Assembly (NCBI GenBank): GCA_963764665.1
Contig: CAVXTL010000003.1
Location: 1 to 44,045, forward strand
Length of the DNA stretch: 44,045 bases
Direction of reading: 5' to 3'
Source: JACVRW01 sp963764665
Lineage (GTDB): Bacteria; Actinomycetota; Thermoleophilia; Solirubrobacterales; Thermoleophilaceae
Shown: one piece after another, positions 30,969 to 38,346 of the stretch
Layout of the letters: each line of letters starts with the position of its first letter
Numbering within the stretch: the first letter of the stretch is position 1
The notes under the pieces: generated by a model
The model's input: the letters and a program-made list of their open reading frames with translations, nothing else
Told to the model about the DNA's origin: nothing
Databases searched by the model: none
Position numbers and translations under genes: made by a program

Positions 30969-31754
30969 TTGCTGGGCCCGCCGGACGGCCGCTACCTCGC
31001 GCGCGCGTCCGCCGACGGACCGCTGGAAGCGGTGCTCGTGCTCACCACGCTCGGCGCACCGGAGCGGCGGCGCTGGCGAGGCAAGCGCGGCCGCGACGTG
31101 GAGAGCGCCGAGCCGGAGTCGGTCCCGACCACGCGGGTCACGGTCGTGCGGCCGGAGCCGTTCCCGTCACGCGCGGAGGCCGGCGAGTGGCTGGCGGCCC
31201 TGCGCTCGTCGGGCGCCGGCGCCGAGCTGGACGCGGCGTTCGGTCTCCTGAACCGGGCGCTGCACGCCTGGCGGGCCGCCGCGAGCGACCCCTACGCCGG
31301 CGATGTGGTCCTTCAGCGCGCCCTCGTGGCCCGGATCGGCCTCGGCGACGGCGAGGCGGTGTCCCACGGCCGCTTCATCGAGGCATGGGAGCTGCCGCCG
31401 CCGGGCGCTCGTAAGACGCGCCGCTCGATGGAGGCCCCCGAGGAGCGCTTCGCGGCGCTGGTCGGCGGACACGGGTCGCCGCTTGCCGCCGACGAGCTGG
31501 TGCTCCGCGCCCGCGCCGACCTCGACGCCGGTCGCACGCGCGAGGCGGCGCTCCAGGCGCGCGTGGCGCTCGAGGCGCTCCTGGCCGAGCTCCAGTCTCC
31601 CGCCATCGACGGGCTGGCCGAGCAGCGGCCGGTCGTGGCCGACGCGGCCAACCAGGCCCTGCGCGGTGAGGTGGCCGGGCCGGTGGCCGCCGGCCTCGGC
31701 GACGCCATCGAGGCGATGGAGACCTGCTGCCGGCGCGTGCGCCTCGGCGGCTGA
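30969..31754 (+). CDS. Conserved-looking hypothetical protein, start uncertain
   Basis: The 261 residues from the first canonical start (TTG at 30969, MLGPPDGRYLARASADGPLE) form a soluble protein with VLVLTTLGAPERRRWRGKR, then helical stretches including LRARADLDAGRTREAALQAR and VALEALLAEL. The same frame upstream reads FGFVQIEFGFL back to about 30906 without ATG, GTG or TTG and looks coding, so either a rare start is used or a lost/extra base hides the true one near the end of the cell-wall enzyme gene. The domain is not recognised. It is 64 bases downstream of that gene and probably co-transcribed. The next 250 bases (31755-32005) contain no gene I can support. Confidence 0.6.
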   Translation: MLGPPDGRYLARASADGPLEAVLVLTTLGAPERRRWRGKRGRDVESAEPESVPTTRVTVVRPEPFPSRAEAGEWLAALRSSGAGAELDAAFGLLNRALHAWRAAASDPYAGDVVLQRALVARIGLGDGEAVSHGRFIEAWELPPPGARKTRRSMEAPEERFAALVGGHGSPLAADELVLRARADLDAGRTREAALQARVALEALLAELQSPAIDGLAEQRPVVADAANQALRGEVAGPVAAGLGDAIEAMETCCRRVRLGG

Positions 31755-32005
31755 GCTCTCGAACGAATAGCGAGATCTTCACCTCCCGCTGCAGTGGATG
31801 CGCTGAACTGCCGATCAGTGCCGTCCATGACGACTCCCCCGCGCCGCCCAAGACCCCCCTCGTCCCGGCCGAGCGCGCTCTCCGTGGTGCCGGCTCCGGC
31901 GCCGCGCCCATGCGGCCGAGCCTGGATCAACGGCCGCGAGATCGGCGGTCCAGCGGGCGGCGTCGCGCACCTCGCTCGCGGCCACGACTGAGCTACGCTG
32001 GCCGC

Positions 32006-32497
32006 ATGGCTCGGGTCGCCGCCGCGCTCCTTGCACCGGCCTTGGCGCTGGTGCTCGCCGCGACCGGGTTCGCGGACACCCAGAAGGTGAAGGACGCCCA
32101 CGGCGACGGTCACGCCGGATGCGAGATCTACGCCGCCACCGCGGGACACGCGAAGGGTGGCCGGCTCAAGCACACGATCACGGTCAGGGACCGCATCTCG
32201 TCGAAAGCGCTGGCGCCGATCTTCCTGATCTTCGGGAAGAAGAGCGAGGTCGGCGGTGCGCCGCGCGCGACCCTCTCCTCGGGAGCGAGCGGCGTCAGAA
32301 CCTCGCTGAGCAAGAACAGGAGAACGGTCACCTACACGATCAAGGCGGCCAGGCTCCGGTCCGAGGCGGAGATCTCCAAGCGCCAGAAGTCGTACTGGTG
32401 GGTGGCCAACGGCTGCTTCGCCAATCCGGACTGGGCGCCCGGCACCCGCAGCGGCGGACCGAAGCTGAAGGCGCACCGGTTCTCCGCCAGGCGCTGA
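32006..32497 (+). CDS. Secreted hypothetical protein
   Basis: A 163-residue protein with a clear signal peptide (MARVAAALLAPALALVLAAT, cleavage likely after GFA), then DGHAGCEIYAATAG, a Lys/Arg-rich beta-type region (RLKHTITVRDRISSK, VTYTIKAARLRSEAEI) and YWWVANGCFANPDWAPG. The two cysteines (in AGCEIY and NGCFAN) could form a disulfide outside the cell. No family is recognised. A TACGCT hexamer (31994-31999) ends 6 bases before the ATG, the usual leaderless pattern here, which supports this start over upstream codons. Confidence 0.68.
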   Translation: MARVAAALLAPALALVLAATGFADTQKVKDAHGDGHAGCEIYAATAGHAKGGRLKHTITVRDRISSKALAPIFLIFGKKSEVGGAPRATLSSGASGVRTSLSKNRRTVTYTIKAARLRSEAEISKRQKSYWWVANGCFANPDWAPGTRSGGPKLKAHRFSARR

Positions 32498-32498
32498 G

Positions 32499-33092
32499 CT
32501 AGGACGCCGCGACGAGCCGGCACATCAGGTCTGCCGCCTGGCTGTCGTCGAGCCCCTGCTCCCGTGCCAGCGAGCTCCACGTGGTGAAGGCGAGCGAATG
32601 CCCGATTGCGGCCGACACCCGCTCCCGGGCACGTCCGCGGGCCTTCCGGCCGGCCATGAGGACGTCCCGAGCGGCCGCGAGGTAGTCGTAATAGCTGCTG
32701 AACTGGCGCTTGACGCTCGGCACGAGCGCCTGGTCGCGCACGAGGTTCTCCATCATGCGCTGCGTGTTCCGGTACGAGCCGTAGAGCTCCTGGAGGGCGC
32801 TGGCCAGGCGCTCATCCGGATCGGCGATCGCGGCCCAGCGCGCCAGGTCCGGCACCGGGTGTGCGGCCCTCCAGTGCGAGCTGCAGGCCAGGAACAGCGC
32901 CGCCTCGTCCGGGAAATGCCGGTAAACGGTCGAGCGGCGGACACCGGCGTGCTCGGCCACGGCGCTGACCGAGGTGCGTGCCGGCCCGACAGTTCCATGC
33001 AGCTCCACGGCGCTCTCCGTTATGCGCAGGCGGGTCTGCTCCTCGAGCTCGGCGCGTCGCTTCTTCTTGTAGGGGCGTGTTTCGTTGGACAT
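32499..33092 (-). CDS. TetR/AcrR-family transcriptional regulator
   Basis: The 197-residue protein has the N-terminal TetR helix-turn-helix (about 18-65: RITESAVELHGTVGPARTSV, then AEHAGVRRSTVYRHFPDEAA), followed by the helical ligand/dimer domain. The ATG at 33092 (MSNETRPYKKKRRAE) gives a basic N-terminal arm. It is divergent from the cupin gene, with an 80-base shared region that contains a strong sigma-70 promoter and an inverted repeat, so it most likely represses the cupin gene and itself. Ligand unknown. It ends one base from the secreted-protein gene stop. Confidence 0.88.
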   Translation of the reverse strand: MSNETRPYKKKRRAELEEQTRLRITESAVELHGTVGPARTSVSAVAEHAGVRRSTVYRHFPDEAALFLACSSHWRAAHPVPDLARWAAIADPDERLASALQELYGSYRNTQRMMENLVRDQALVPSVKRQFSSYYDYLAAARDVLMAGRKARGRARERVSAAIGHSLAFTTWSSLAREQGLDDSQAADLMCRLVAAS

Positions 33093-33108
33093 AGGTGTTC
33101 GTTCAATC

Positions 33109-33137
33109 TTGACAGATGGATCAGGCGTCTGTACATT
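33109..33137 (+). promoter_or_regulatory. Sigma-70 promoter of the cupin gene with inverted-repeat operator
   Basis: TTGACA (33109-33114), 17-base spacer, TACATT (33132-33137): the best -35/-10 pair in the window. Within it, ACAGA (33112-33116) and TCTGT (33128-33132) form an inverted repeat spanning 21 bases that overlaps both boxes, a plausible site for the divergently encoded TetR protein. Confidence 0.7.
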
Positions 33138-33172
33138 CGCGCGACACTGTGTTCGATGAACGGAGCTACCCC

Positions 33173-33682
33173 ATGCAGCCCACCACCACACCCACGATCG
33201 TCGGGCCGAAGGACGGCAAGGCCGGATTCCTCGGCAGCATCGGCGTGCGTTTCATGATCGACGGCCCCGAGTCCGACGACCGCTTCTCGCTCGTAGAGCA
33301 CCCGATGTCCCCTCGGGCGCTGGCCGCTCCGCTGCATCGGCACAACCGCGAGGACGAGTACAGCTACGTGCTTCAGGGCCGCATGGGCGCCCTCCTCGGA
33401 GACGACGTGGTCGAGGCGGGCCCCGGCGACCTGGTGCACAAGCCGCGCGGCCAGTGGCACACCTTCTGGAACGCCGGCGACGAGCCCGCCCGGATCCTCG
33501 AGATCATCTCCCCGGCCGGCTTCGAGGTCTTCTTCGAGGAGCTCGTGGAGATGGGCGGCGCTGTGAACGCCGATCCGCAGGCGCTGGCCGCGCTGTCGGC
33601 CCGCTACGAGCTGGACATGGACCCCACCAGCATCCCCGGACTGCTCGAGCGCTTCGACCTGAGGATCGGTGAGCCAAGCTAG
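33173..33682 (+). CDS. Cupin-domain protein
   Basis: A 169-residue single-domain cupin. Motif 1 reads PLHRHNREDEYSYVLQGRMG, with the two His and the Glu of the metal site; motif 2 reads GPGDLVHKPRGQWHTFWNAG, with the last His. All four metal-ligand positions seem present, so a metal-dependent enzyme (dioxygenase or isomerase) or binding protein is possible; the family is too broad to say which. The ATG at 33173 follows the sigma-70 promoter. It probably responds to the adjacent TetR regulator. The stop shares CTAG with the stop of the convergent VOC gene. Confidence 0.85.
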   Translation: MQPTTTPTIVGPKDGKAGFLGSIGVRFMIDGPESDDRFSLVEHPMSPRALAAPLHRHNREDEYSYVLQGRMGALLGDDVVEAGPGDLVHKPRGQWHTFWNAGDEPARILEIISPAGFEVFFEELVEMGGAVNADPQALAALSARYELDMDPTSIPGLLERFDLRIGEPS

Positions 33683-34086
33683 GCCCAGGCGCCGGGAACG
33701 AGGACGACCCGCCAGCCATCGGGATCCTCGAACGTGAGCGCGTCCACGCCGTCCCACCACGGGTTCTCGGCGGCCACCGGCTCGCTGCCGAGCGAACGAA
33801 GGCGTGCGGCGGCGCGATCGCGCGTGGCTGCGTCGTCCAGGTAGAACACGAGCAGGTTCTCGGCGCTCGGGGCGCCGCCCGGACTGCCGTCGGAGTGGCT
33901 GGTGAACTCGAGCTGGAGCTCACGCCCCGGCAGGCCCAGGATCGCGCCGCTGTAGCCGTGGTGGTCCTCGAAGCCGCCGATCTGCTCGAGGCCCAGCCCC
34001 TCCGTGTAGAACCGGACGACCTCCGCCAGCCTGTCGGTGGGCCGGGCCACCCGGATCGACGTGAAGGCGCGGGCTACGTTCGGCAC
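33679..34086 (-). CDS. VOC / glyoxalase-bleomycin resistance superfamily protein
   Basis: A 135-residue protein with two beta-alpha-beta-beta-beta halves: TSIRVARPTDRLAEVVRFYT plus LGLEQIGGF, LPGRELQLEFTSH, then LLVFYLDDAATRDRAAARLR and FEDPDGWRVVLVPGAW, the classic C-terminal FxDPDG motif. The first metal-ligand position, often His, is Ser or Arg here, while the later Glu and FEDPDG are present. Function could be isomerase, dioxygenase or drug binding. The start is GTG at 34086, with a minus-strand AATACT (34096-34101) 9 bases upstream. The stop overlaps the cupin stop in CTAG. Confidence 0.85.
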   Translation of the reverse strand: MPNVARAFTSIRVARPTDRLAEVVRFYTEGLGLEQIGGFEDHHGYSGAILGLPGRELQLEFTSHSDGSPGGAPSAENLLVFYLDDAATRDRAAARLRSLGSEPVAAENPWWDGVDALTFEDPDGWRVVLVPGAWA

Positions 34087-34112
34087 GGCGCCGAGAGTAT
34101 TGCCGCGCCGGC

Positions 34113-34139
34113 TGTCACGGCACGAGCAGCAGCCTCGTC
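34113..34139 (+). promoter_or_regulatory. ECF41-type promoter for the epimerase-sigma factor operon
   Basis: TGTCACG (34113-34119), 16-base spacer, CGTC (34136-34139). This matches the known ECF41 target motif (TGTCACA and CGTC) except for the last base of the -35 box. It lies about 30 bases before the ATG at 34171, so the sigma factor encoded by the second gene probably activates its own operon. Confidence 0.72.
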
Positions 34140-34170
34140 TCCTTGGTGAGACCCAACGAGAGGAGACGTC

Positions 34171-35112
34171 ATGAAGGTCCTGGTAGCAGGCGCCACCGGA
34201 GCACTCGGCCGGCAGCTCGTTCCACGACTCGTCGCAGGCGGCCACGAGGTGGTGGGCACGACCCGCCAGGCCTCCAAACGAGAGGCCGTGCTCGCGCTCG
34301 GAGCCAGGCCGGTGGTCGTGGACGCCCTCGATCCCGACGCCGTGGCACGCGCGGTCGCCGAGTCGGAGCCCGAGGTGATCGTCCACCAGCTCACCGCCCT
34401 GTCGGGCTCAATCGACCTGCGGCACTTCGAGCGGGACTTCGCCCTCACCAACCGGCTGCGCACCGAGGCCACCGACCACCTGTTGGCCGCGGGCCGCGCG
34501 GTGGGCGCGAGCAGGTTCGTGATCCAGAGCTACGCCGGCTGGCCGTTCGCCCGCACCGGCGGCGCGGTGAAGACCGAGGACGATCCGCTCGACCCGACGC
34601 CGGCCGAGCCCATGCGCTCGGGGCTGGACGCCATCCGTCACCTCGAGGATGCGGTGATCGGCGCCGACTGGACCGAAGGCGTGGTGCTCCGCTACGGCGG
34701 CTTCTACGGTCCCGGCACGTCGCTGAGCTCGAACGGAGAGCACCTCGAGGCGATCCGCCGGCGCAAGTTCCCCGTCGTGGGCAGTGGGGCGGGCGTATGG
34801 TCGTTCGTCCACATCGAGGACGCCGCCGACGCGACCGCGATCGCGGTGGAGCGCGGCAGGCGTGGGATCTACAACATCGTGGACGACGAGCCGACACCGG
34901 TGGCGGAGTGGCTGCCCGCCGCCGCGGCGACCTTCGGCGCCAAGCCCCCGCGCCACGTCCCGCGGCTGGTGGGCCGGCTGCTTGCGGGCGAGGCGGTCAC
35001 GGTCATGATGACCGAGGTGCGGGGAGCATCGAATGCGAAGGCCAAGCGCGAGCTTGGCTGGCAGCCGCGGCACCCGAGCTGGCGCGAGGGCTTCACCGAG
35101 GTGGCCGCGTGA
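34171..35112 (+). CDS. NAD(P)-dependent epimerase/oxidoreductase (ECF41-associated)
   Basis: A 313-residue extended SDR: MKVLVAGATGALGRQLVPRL (nucleotide-binding TGATGALG-like motif), VIVHQLTALSG, FVIQSYAGWPFAR, LRYGGFYGPGTSL and VWSFVHIEDAADATAIAVER. The usual catalytic Tyr-x3-Lys is not evident at the expected place, so it may be an atypical reductase or a binding protein. It has AGAGGAG upstream and lies in an operon with the ECF41 sigma gene, whose GTG overlaps its TGA (GTGA). ECF41 genes are known to neighbour such epimerases, oxidoreductases or carboxymuconolactone decarboxylases (COE genes). Substrate unknown. Confidence 0.88.
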   Translation: MKVLVAGATGALGRQLVPRLVAGGHEVVGTTRQASKREAVLALGARPVVVDALDPDAVARAVAESEPEVIVHQLTALSGSIDLRHFERDFALTNRLRTEATDHLLAAGRAVGASRFVIQSYAGWPFARTGGAVKTEDDPLDPTPAEPMRSGLDAIRHLEDAVIGADWTEGVVLRYGGFYGPGTSLSSNGEHLEAIRRRKFPVVGSGAGVWSFVHIEDAADATAIAVERGRRGIYNIVDDEPTPVAEWLPAAAATFGAKPPRHVPRLVGRLLAGEAVTVMMTEVRGASNAKAKRELGWQPRHPSWREGFTEVAA

Positions 35113-36033
35113 CCGACGCGCACGACCAGCTGCTCGACGAGCTCCGGCCGGCGGCCTTCGCGATCGCCTACCGCATGCTCGGGAGCGTGGCCGAGGCGGA
35201 GGACGTGGTGCAGGAGGCACTGCTCCGCGTCCTCCGCGCGCTCGAGGGGGGCGAGCGGATCGAGTCCCCGCGCGCGTACGTGGCCACGGTGGCCACCCGC
35301 CTCTCGATCGACCAGCTGCGCTCGGCGCGGGTGCGCCGGGAGACCTATGTGGGCGAGTGGCTGCCCGAGCCGCTGGTCACCGATCCGGCCGGCGACCCGG
35401 CCCGGCAGGCCGAGATGGCCGACTCGCTGTCGCTCGCCTTCCTCGTCCTGCTCGAGAGCCTGTCGCCCGGAGCAGCGCGCGGTTCTGCTGCTGCGCGACG
35501 TGTTCGACTACGGCTACGGCGAGATCGCCGGGATCGTCGGCAAGAGCGAGGACAACACGCGGCAGCTCGCGGCCCGGGCGCGCAAGCACGTGGAGGAGGG
35601 CCGCCCGCGCTTCGAAGCATCCCGCGAGCAGCGCGACGAGCTTGCGCGGCGGTTCTTCGCGGCGGCGCAGCACGGCGACCTCGGCGGCCTCGAGGCCCTG
35701 CTCGCCCACGACGTGGTCCTGCACGGCGACGGCGGCGGCAAGGCGCCCGCACTGGCCCGCGCGGTCCAGGGCCGGACGCGCGTGGCGCGCACGCTCATGG
35801 CCTGGATGAAGCAGGGCGCCAGGATCGCCGGCGCCTCGATGCGCCCGGTCGAGGTGAACGGCCAGCCGGGCGCCCTGCTCCTCGACGGCGAGCAGCGCGT
35901 GATCAGCGTGATGGCGCTCGACATCGCCGACGGCCGGATCCAGGGCGTGCGCTCGATCGTCAACCCCGACAAGCTCGGCCACATGGGGCCGGTGGCGGAC
36001 GTGCGGGAGTTGCTGAAGCGCCGATCGCGCTAG
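35109..36033 (+). pseudogene. ECF41-family RNA polymerase sigma factor (SigJ-like), one +1 frameshift
   Basis: A 307-residue protein after removing one C from the run at 35466-35468. Domain sigma-2: DELRPAAFAIAYRMLGSVAE and AYVATVATRLSIDQLRSARV; linker with the ECF41 signature WLPEP; sigma-4: SPEQRAVLLLRDVFDYGY, GEIAGIVGKSEDNTRQLAAR; and a C-terminal SnoaL-like domain with the second ECF41 signature DGGGK, which controls activity in characterised members. As read, the frame breaks between sigma-2 and sigma-4, but the downstream part is intact to its stop, so a sequencing error is likely. It starts with GTG overlapping the epimerase stop. ECF41 factors lack a classic anti-sigma gene, and none is seen here. 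Confidence 0.85.
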
Positions 36034-36119
36034 CCTCGGTCGCAGACGTTCTCCGTTCACTCGGTTGGCCCACCGAAAGGAACACCACGAACACGTCTTC
36101 GCCTCGGCGCCCATTCAGC

Positions 36120-36761
36120 GTGCCCGAGATCGCCTTCCTGACCGGCATCCCGGTGTTGTGGGGGCTTCTGCTCCTCCTGCACCCCGTCGGTGACGAGTAC
36201 TACGCGACCGTGCAGGACCAGGTGGGCAGGTGGCAGGTCGTGCACCTGGGAACCATGCTCTTCATTCCGCTTATGGCCGCCGTGGGATTCGTGCTGCTCC
36301 GTGGCATCGGCGGCGTCGCGGCCATGGTGAGCCGCATCGGGCTCGCGGTGTTCGCCGTGTTCTACCTCGCGTGGGAGGTGCTGGTCGGAATCGGGACCGG
36401 CCTGCTCGTGGATGACGTGACCCGCCTCCCCGCATCGGAGCGCGCCACCGGAGTCACGCTCGTCGACGAGTACGTGGAGAGCCAGATCAACAACATCCTC
36501 AGCTACATCGGAAGCGCCGGCTGGATCGTCGCGGCGATCGCGGCGGCCGTGGCCATCTACCGCCGGACCAGCGGCCGCCGGTCTGTCGCCGTGGCCGTTC
36601 TGCTCGTCGTGTCGGCGCCGCTGATCGCCATCCACGTGACCCCGTTCGGTCCCGTGGGGCTTGCGCTCTTCATCGGAGCGGTCCTGCTGGTGGTGCGCGG
36701 GCAGTCGGTCACCCGCGCCGCCGTGCCGGTTCCCAGCCCGCTGCCGGTGCCACTCGGTTAA
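36120..36761 (+). CDS. Hypothetical multi-pass membrane protein
   Basis: A 213-residue membrane protein with about six hydrophobic segments (IAFLTGIPVLWGLLLLLHP; VVHLGTMLFIPLMAAVGFVL; IGLAVFAVFYLAWEVLVGIG; SYIGSAGWIVAAIAAAVAIY; VAVAVLLVVSAPLIAIHV; GLALFIGAVLLVV). No recognised family. The first canonical start is GTG at 36120, without a good ribosome binding site. The same frame upstream, from an ACG at 36087 (NTSSPRRPFSVPE), has a GAAAGGA a few bases in front and looks coding; a miscalled ATG or a rare ACG start is possible. It follows the ECF41 gene by about 90 bases. Confidence 0.7.
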   Translation: MPEIAFLTGIPVLWGLLLLLHPVGDEYYATVQDQVGRWQVVHLGTMLFIPLMAAVGFVLLRGIGGVAAMVSRIGLAVFAVFYLAWEVLVGIGTGLLVDDVTRLPASERATGVTLVDEYVESQINNILSYIGSAGWIVAAIAAAVAIYRRTSGRRSVAVAVLLVVSAPLIAIHVTPFGPVGLALFIGAVLLVVRGQSVTRAAVPVPSPLPVPLG

Positions 36762-36770
36762 CGTCCCCCC

Positions 36771-37145
36771 ATGTTGCTCCGCACTGGTGTCGTAGCTGCT
36801 CTCTGCCTGTCGGTGGTCGTGGCCACCACCGCGAGCGCCACTCCCGGGACCACGCCGGGCACCAAGGAGCACGTTCGGGGCAAGGTCAAGCGCCATTGGG
36901 ATCGCCAGCTCCACACCGGCACCGACCACTTCCTGCTCGGCTACCGGATCGTGCGCTGCGGCAAGCGGGCCTGCGTGGTCCGCTGGCACGACCGGCGCTT
37001 TCTGGACGACGACCGCAACTTCGTCGAGTACAAGGGCACCGACGCCTGCTACGCGCCGAAGGTCCGTGTCCGGTGCTTCCGGCGCCACGAGGCCCCGGTC
37101 GCCACCGGGAACCCCAACGTACCGCCCGAAAAGCCCAGCTCCTAG
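36771..37145 (+). CDS. Small secreted protein with four cysteines
   Basis: A 124-residue protein with a signal peptide (MLLRTGVVAALCLSVVVATT, likely cleaved after ASA), then a basic domain: GYRIVRCGKRACVVRWHDRR, DDDRNFVEYKGTDACYAPKV and RVRCFRRHE. The four mature Cys may form two disulfides. No known domain. A TAACGT hexamer (36759-36764), overlapping the TAA stop of the preceding gene, ends 6 bases before the ATG, as at other apparently leaderless genes here. The stop shares CTAG with the convergent peroxiredoxin gene. Confidence 0.7.
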   Translation: MLLRTGVVAALCLSVVVATTASATPGTTPGTKEHVRGKVKRHWDRQLHTGTDHFLLGYRIVRCGKRACVVRWHDRRFLDDDRNFVEYKGTDACYAPKVRVRCFRRHEAPVATGNPNVPPEKPSS

Positions 37146-37585
37146 ACCTTGAGGTCCTGCAGCGCCTGAAGCACGGCGTCGTCGTGCGTCTTCGGCGAGA
37201 CCTTCGGGAACACCCGGGCCACCGTGCCATCCGCATCGATCACGAAGGTGGTGCGCTGGGCGCCCCAGAACCTCTTGACGCCGTAGGCGTCGCAGACCGA
37301 CTTGTGCTCGTCGGCGAGGAGAGTGAAGTCCAGATCATGATCGTCGTGGAACTTCTTCACGCGCGACACAGGGTCGGGCGACACGCCGAGCACCCGGGCG
37401 TTCAGCTCGGCGTAGTCGGCTGAATGGTCGCGGACCCCGCAAGCCTGCTTCGTGCAGCCGGGCGTGCTGGCCTTGGGATAGAAGTAGAGCACCACCCGCC
37501 GGCCGCGCAGAGACGAGAGCGTGAGCTCCTCGCCGTCCTGGTCGCGCAGCGTGAAGTCAGGAGCGCGGTCCCCCTCGGTGATCAC
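37142..37585 (-). CDS. bcp: Thioredoxin-dependent peroxiredoxin (Bcp/PrxQ family)
   Basis: Reduces hydrogen and organic peroxides. The 147-residue protein has the 2-Cys PrxQ pattern TPGCTKQACGVRD with peroxidatic Cys44 and resolving Cys49, the conserved LYFYPKAST before it, GVSPDPVSRVKKF and FWGAQRTTFVIDADGTV. The GTG at 37585 overlaps the sirtuin stop (GTGA). It is the last gene of the beta-oxidation/sirtuin operon; acyl-CoA oxidation and fatty acids expose cells to peroxides, so the link makes sense but is inference. Confidence 0.93.
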   Translation of the reverse strand: MITEGDRAPDFTLRDQDGEELTLSSLRGRRVVLYFYPKASTPGCTKQACGVRDHSADYAELNARVLGVSPDPVSRVKKFHDDHDLDFTLLADEHKSVCDAYGVKRFWGAQRTTFVIDADGTVARVFPKVSPKTHDDAVLQALQDLKV

Positions 37586-38346
37586 TCTTCGGGCAGTGCC
37601 GCCAGAACCGCGCCCAGCTCATCGACCACGTCGCCGTCCAGCTTGACCACTGCCTCGTCGTCATAGGGGGTCGGCCCGGCCGTGACGAGTGCCACCTGGC
37701 CCCCGGCCCGCAGCGTCACCTCCGGCAGCGCCCCCACCGGGTAGACCTCCAGCGAGGACCCCACGCACAGGAGGAGATCGGCGTCGGCGCACAGCACCTG
37801 GGCCTCGGCCAGCGCCTCCTCCGGCAGCAGCTCCCCGAACAGGACCACGTCCGGCTTCAGCGGCGCGATGCACGCCGGGCACTCCGGCGCCTCATCGGGA
37901 GCCGCCCGCAGCAGCTCGACCACTGTCTCGATCTGCTGCTTGCCGCCGCACTCCATGCACACGCTCCGCTCGATCGAGCCGTGCACCTCGATCAGGTGCT
38001 CAGTGCCGGCGGCGCTGTGGAGACGGTCGATGTTCTGCGTGATCACGCCGCGCAGCAGGCCGCGCTCCTCCAGTGCCACGAGCGCCATGTGGGCATCGTT
38101 GGGGCGCTTGTCCACGAGCGACGCGAAGCGCTGCCCGTAGAACTGCCAGAACCGGTCCGGGTCGGCGCGCCAGGCGTCGATGTGCGCGACCTCCATCGGA
38201 TCCACGTTCTCCCAGAGGCCGGTGCCGGGCGTGCGGAAGTCGGGGATCCCCGAAGGCACGGAGATCCCCGCTCCGGTCAGGACCACGGCACTCGAGCTCT
38301 CGACGAGGAGGTCGGCCAGCCGCGCCGCGCCGACCGCGGTGGTCAC
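37582..38346 (-). CDS. cobB: NAD-dependent protein deacylase (sirtuin, CobB type)
   Basis: Removes acetyl or other acyl groups from lysines using NAD. The 254-residue protein has the Rossmann motifs TGAGISVPSGIPDFRT (24-39), TQNIDRLH (103-110), catalytic His122 in EVHGSIERS, zinc ligands Cys130, Cys133, Cys156 and Cys159, and CVGSSLEVYP with the final NAD loop. The Tyr/Arg pair that marks SIRT5-like desuccinylases is not evident, so deacetylation or broad deacylation is more likely. The GTG at 38346 overlaps the enoyl-CoA hydratase stop (GTGA), placing it inside a fatty acid oxidation operon, where acyl-CoA enzymes are common sirtuin substrates (inference). Confidence 0.93.
   Translation of the reverse strand: MTTAVGAARLADLLVESSSAVVLTGAGISVPSGIPDFRTPGTGLWENVDPMEVAHIDAWRADPDRFWQFYGQRFASLVDKRPNDAHMALVALEERGLLRGVITQNIDRLHSAAGTEHLIEVHGSIERSVCMECGGKQQIETVVELLRAAPDEAPECPACIAPLKPDVVLFGELLPEEALAEAQVLCADADLLLCVGSSLEVYPVGALPEVTLRAGGQVALVTAGPTPYDDEAVVKLDGDVVDELGAVLAALPEE

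Noticed and set aside
31794..31991. 65-residue frame in the gap before the secreted protein
   Set aside because: Pro/Arg-rich, no start signal, no motif; probably non-coding.
35460..35475. Programmed frameshifting in the ECF41 gene
   Set aside because: No slippery heptamer or downstream structure; the same +1 pattern recurs in unrelated genes, so an assembly error is simpler.
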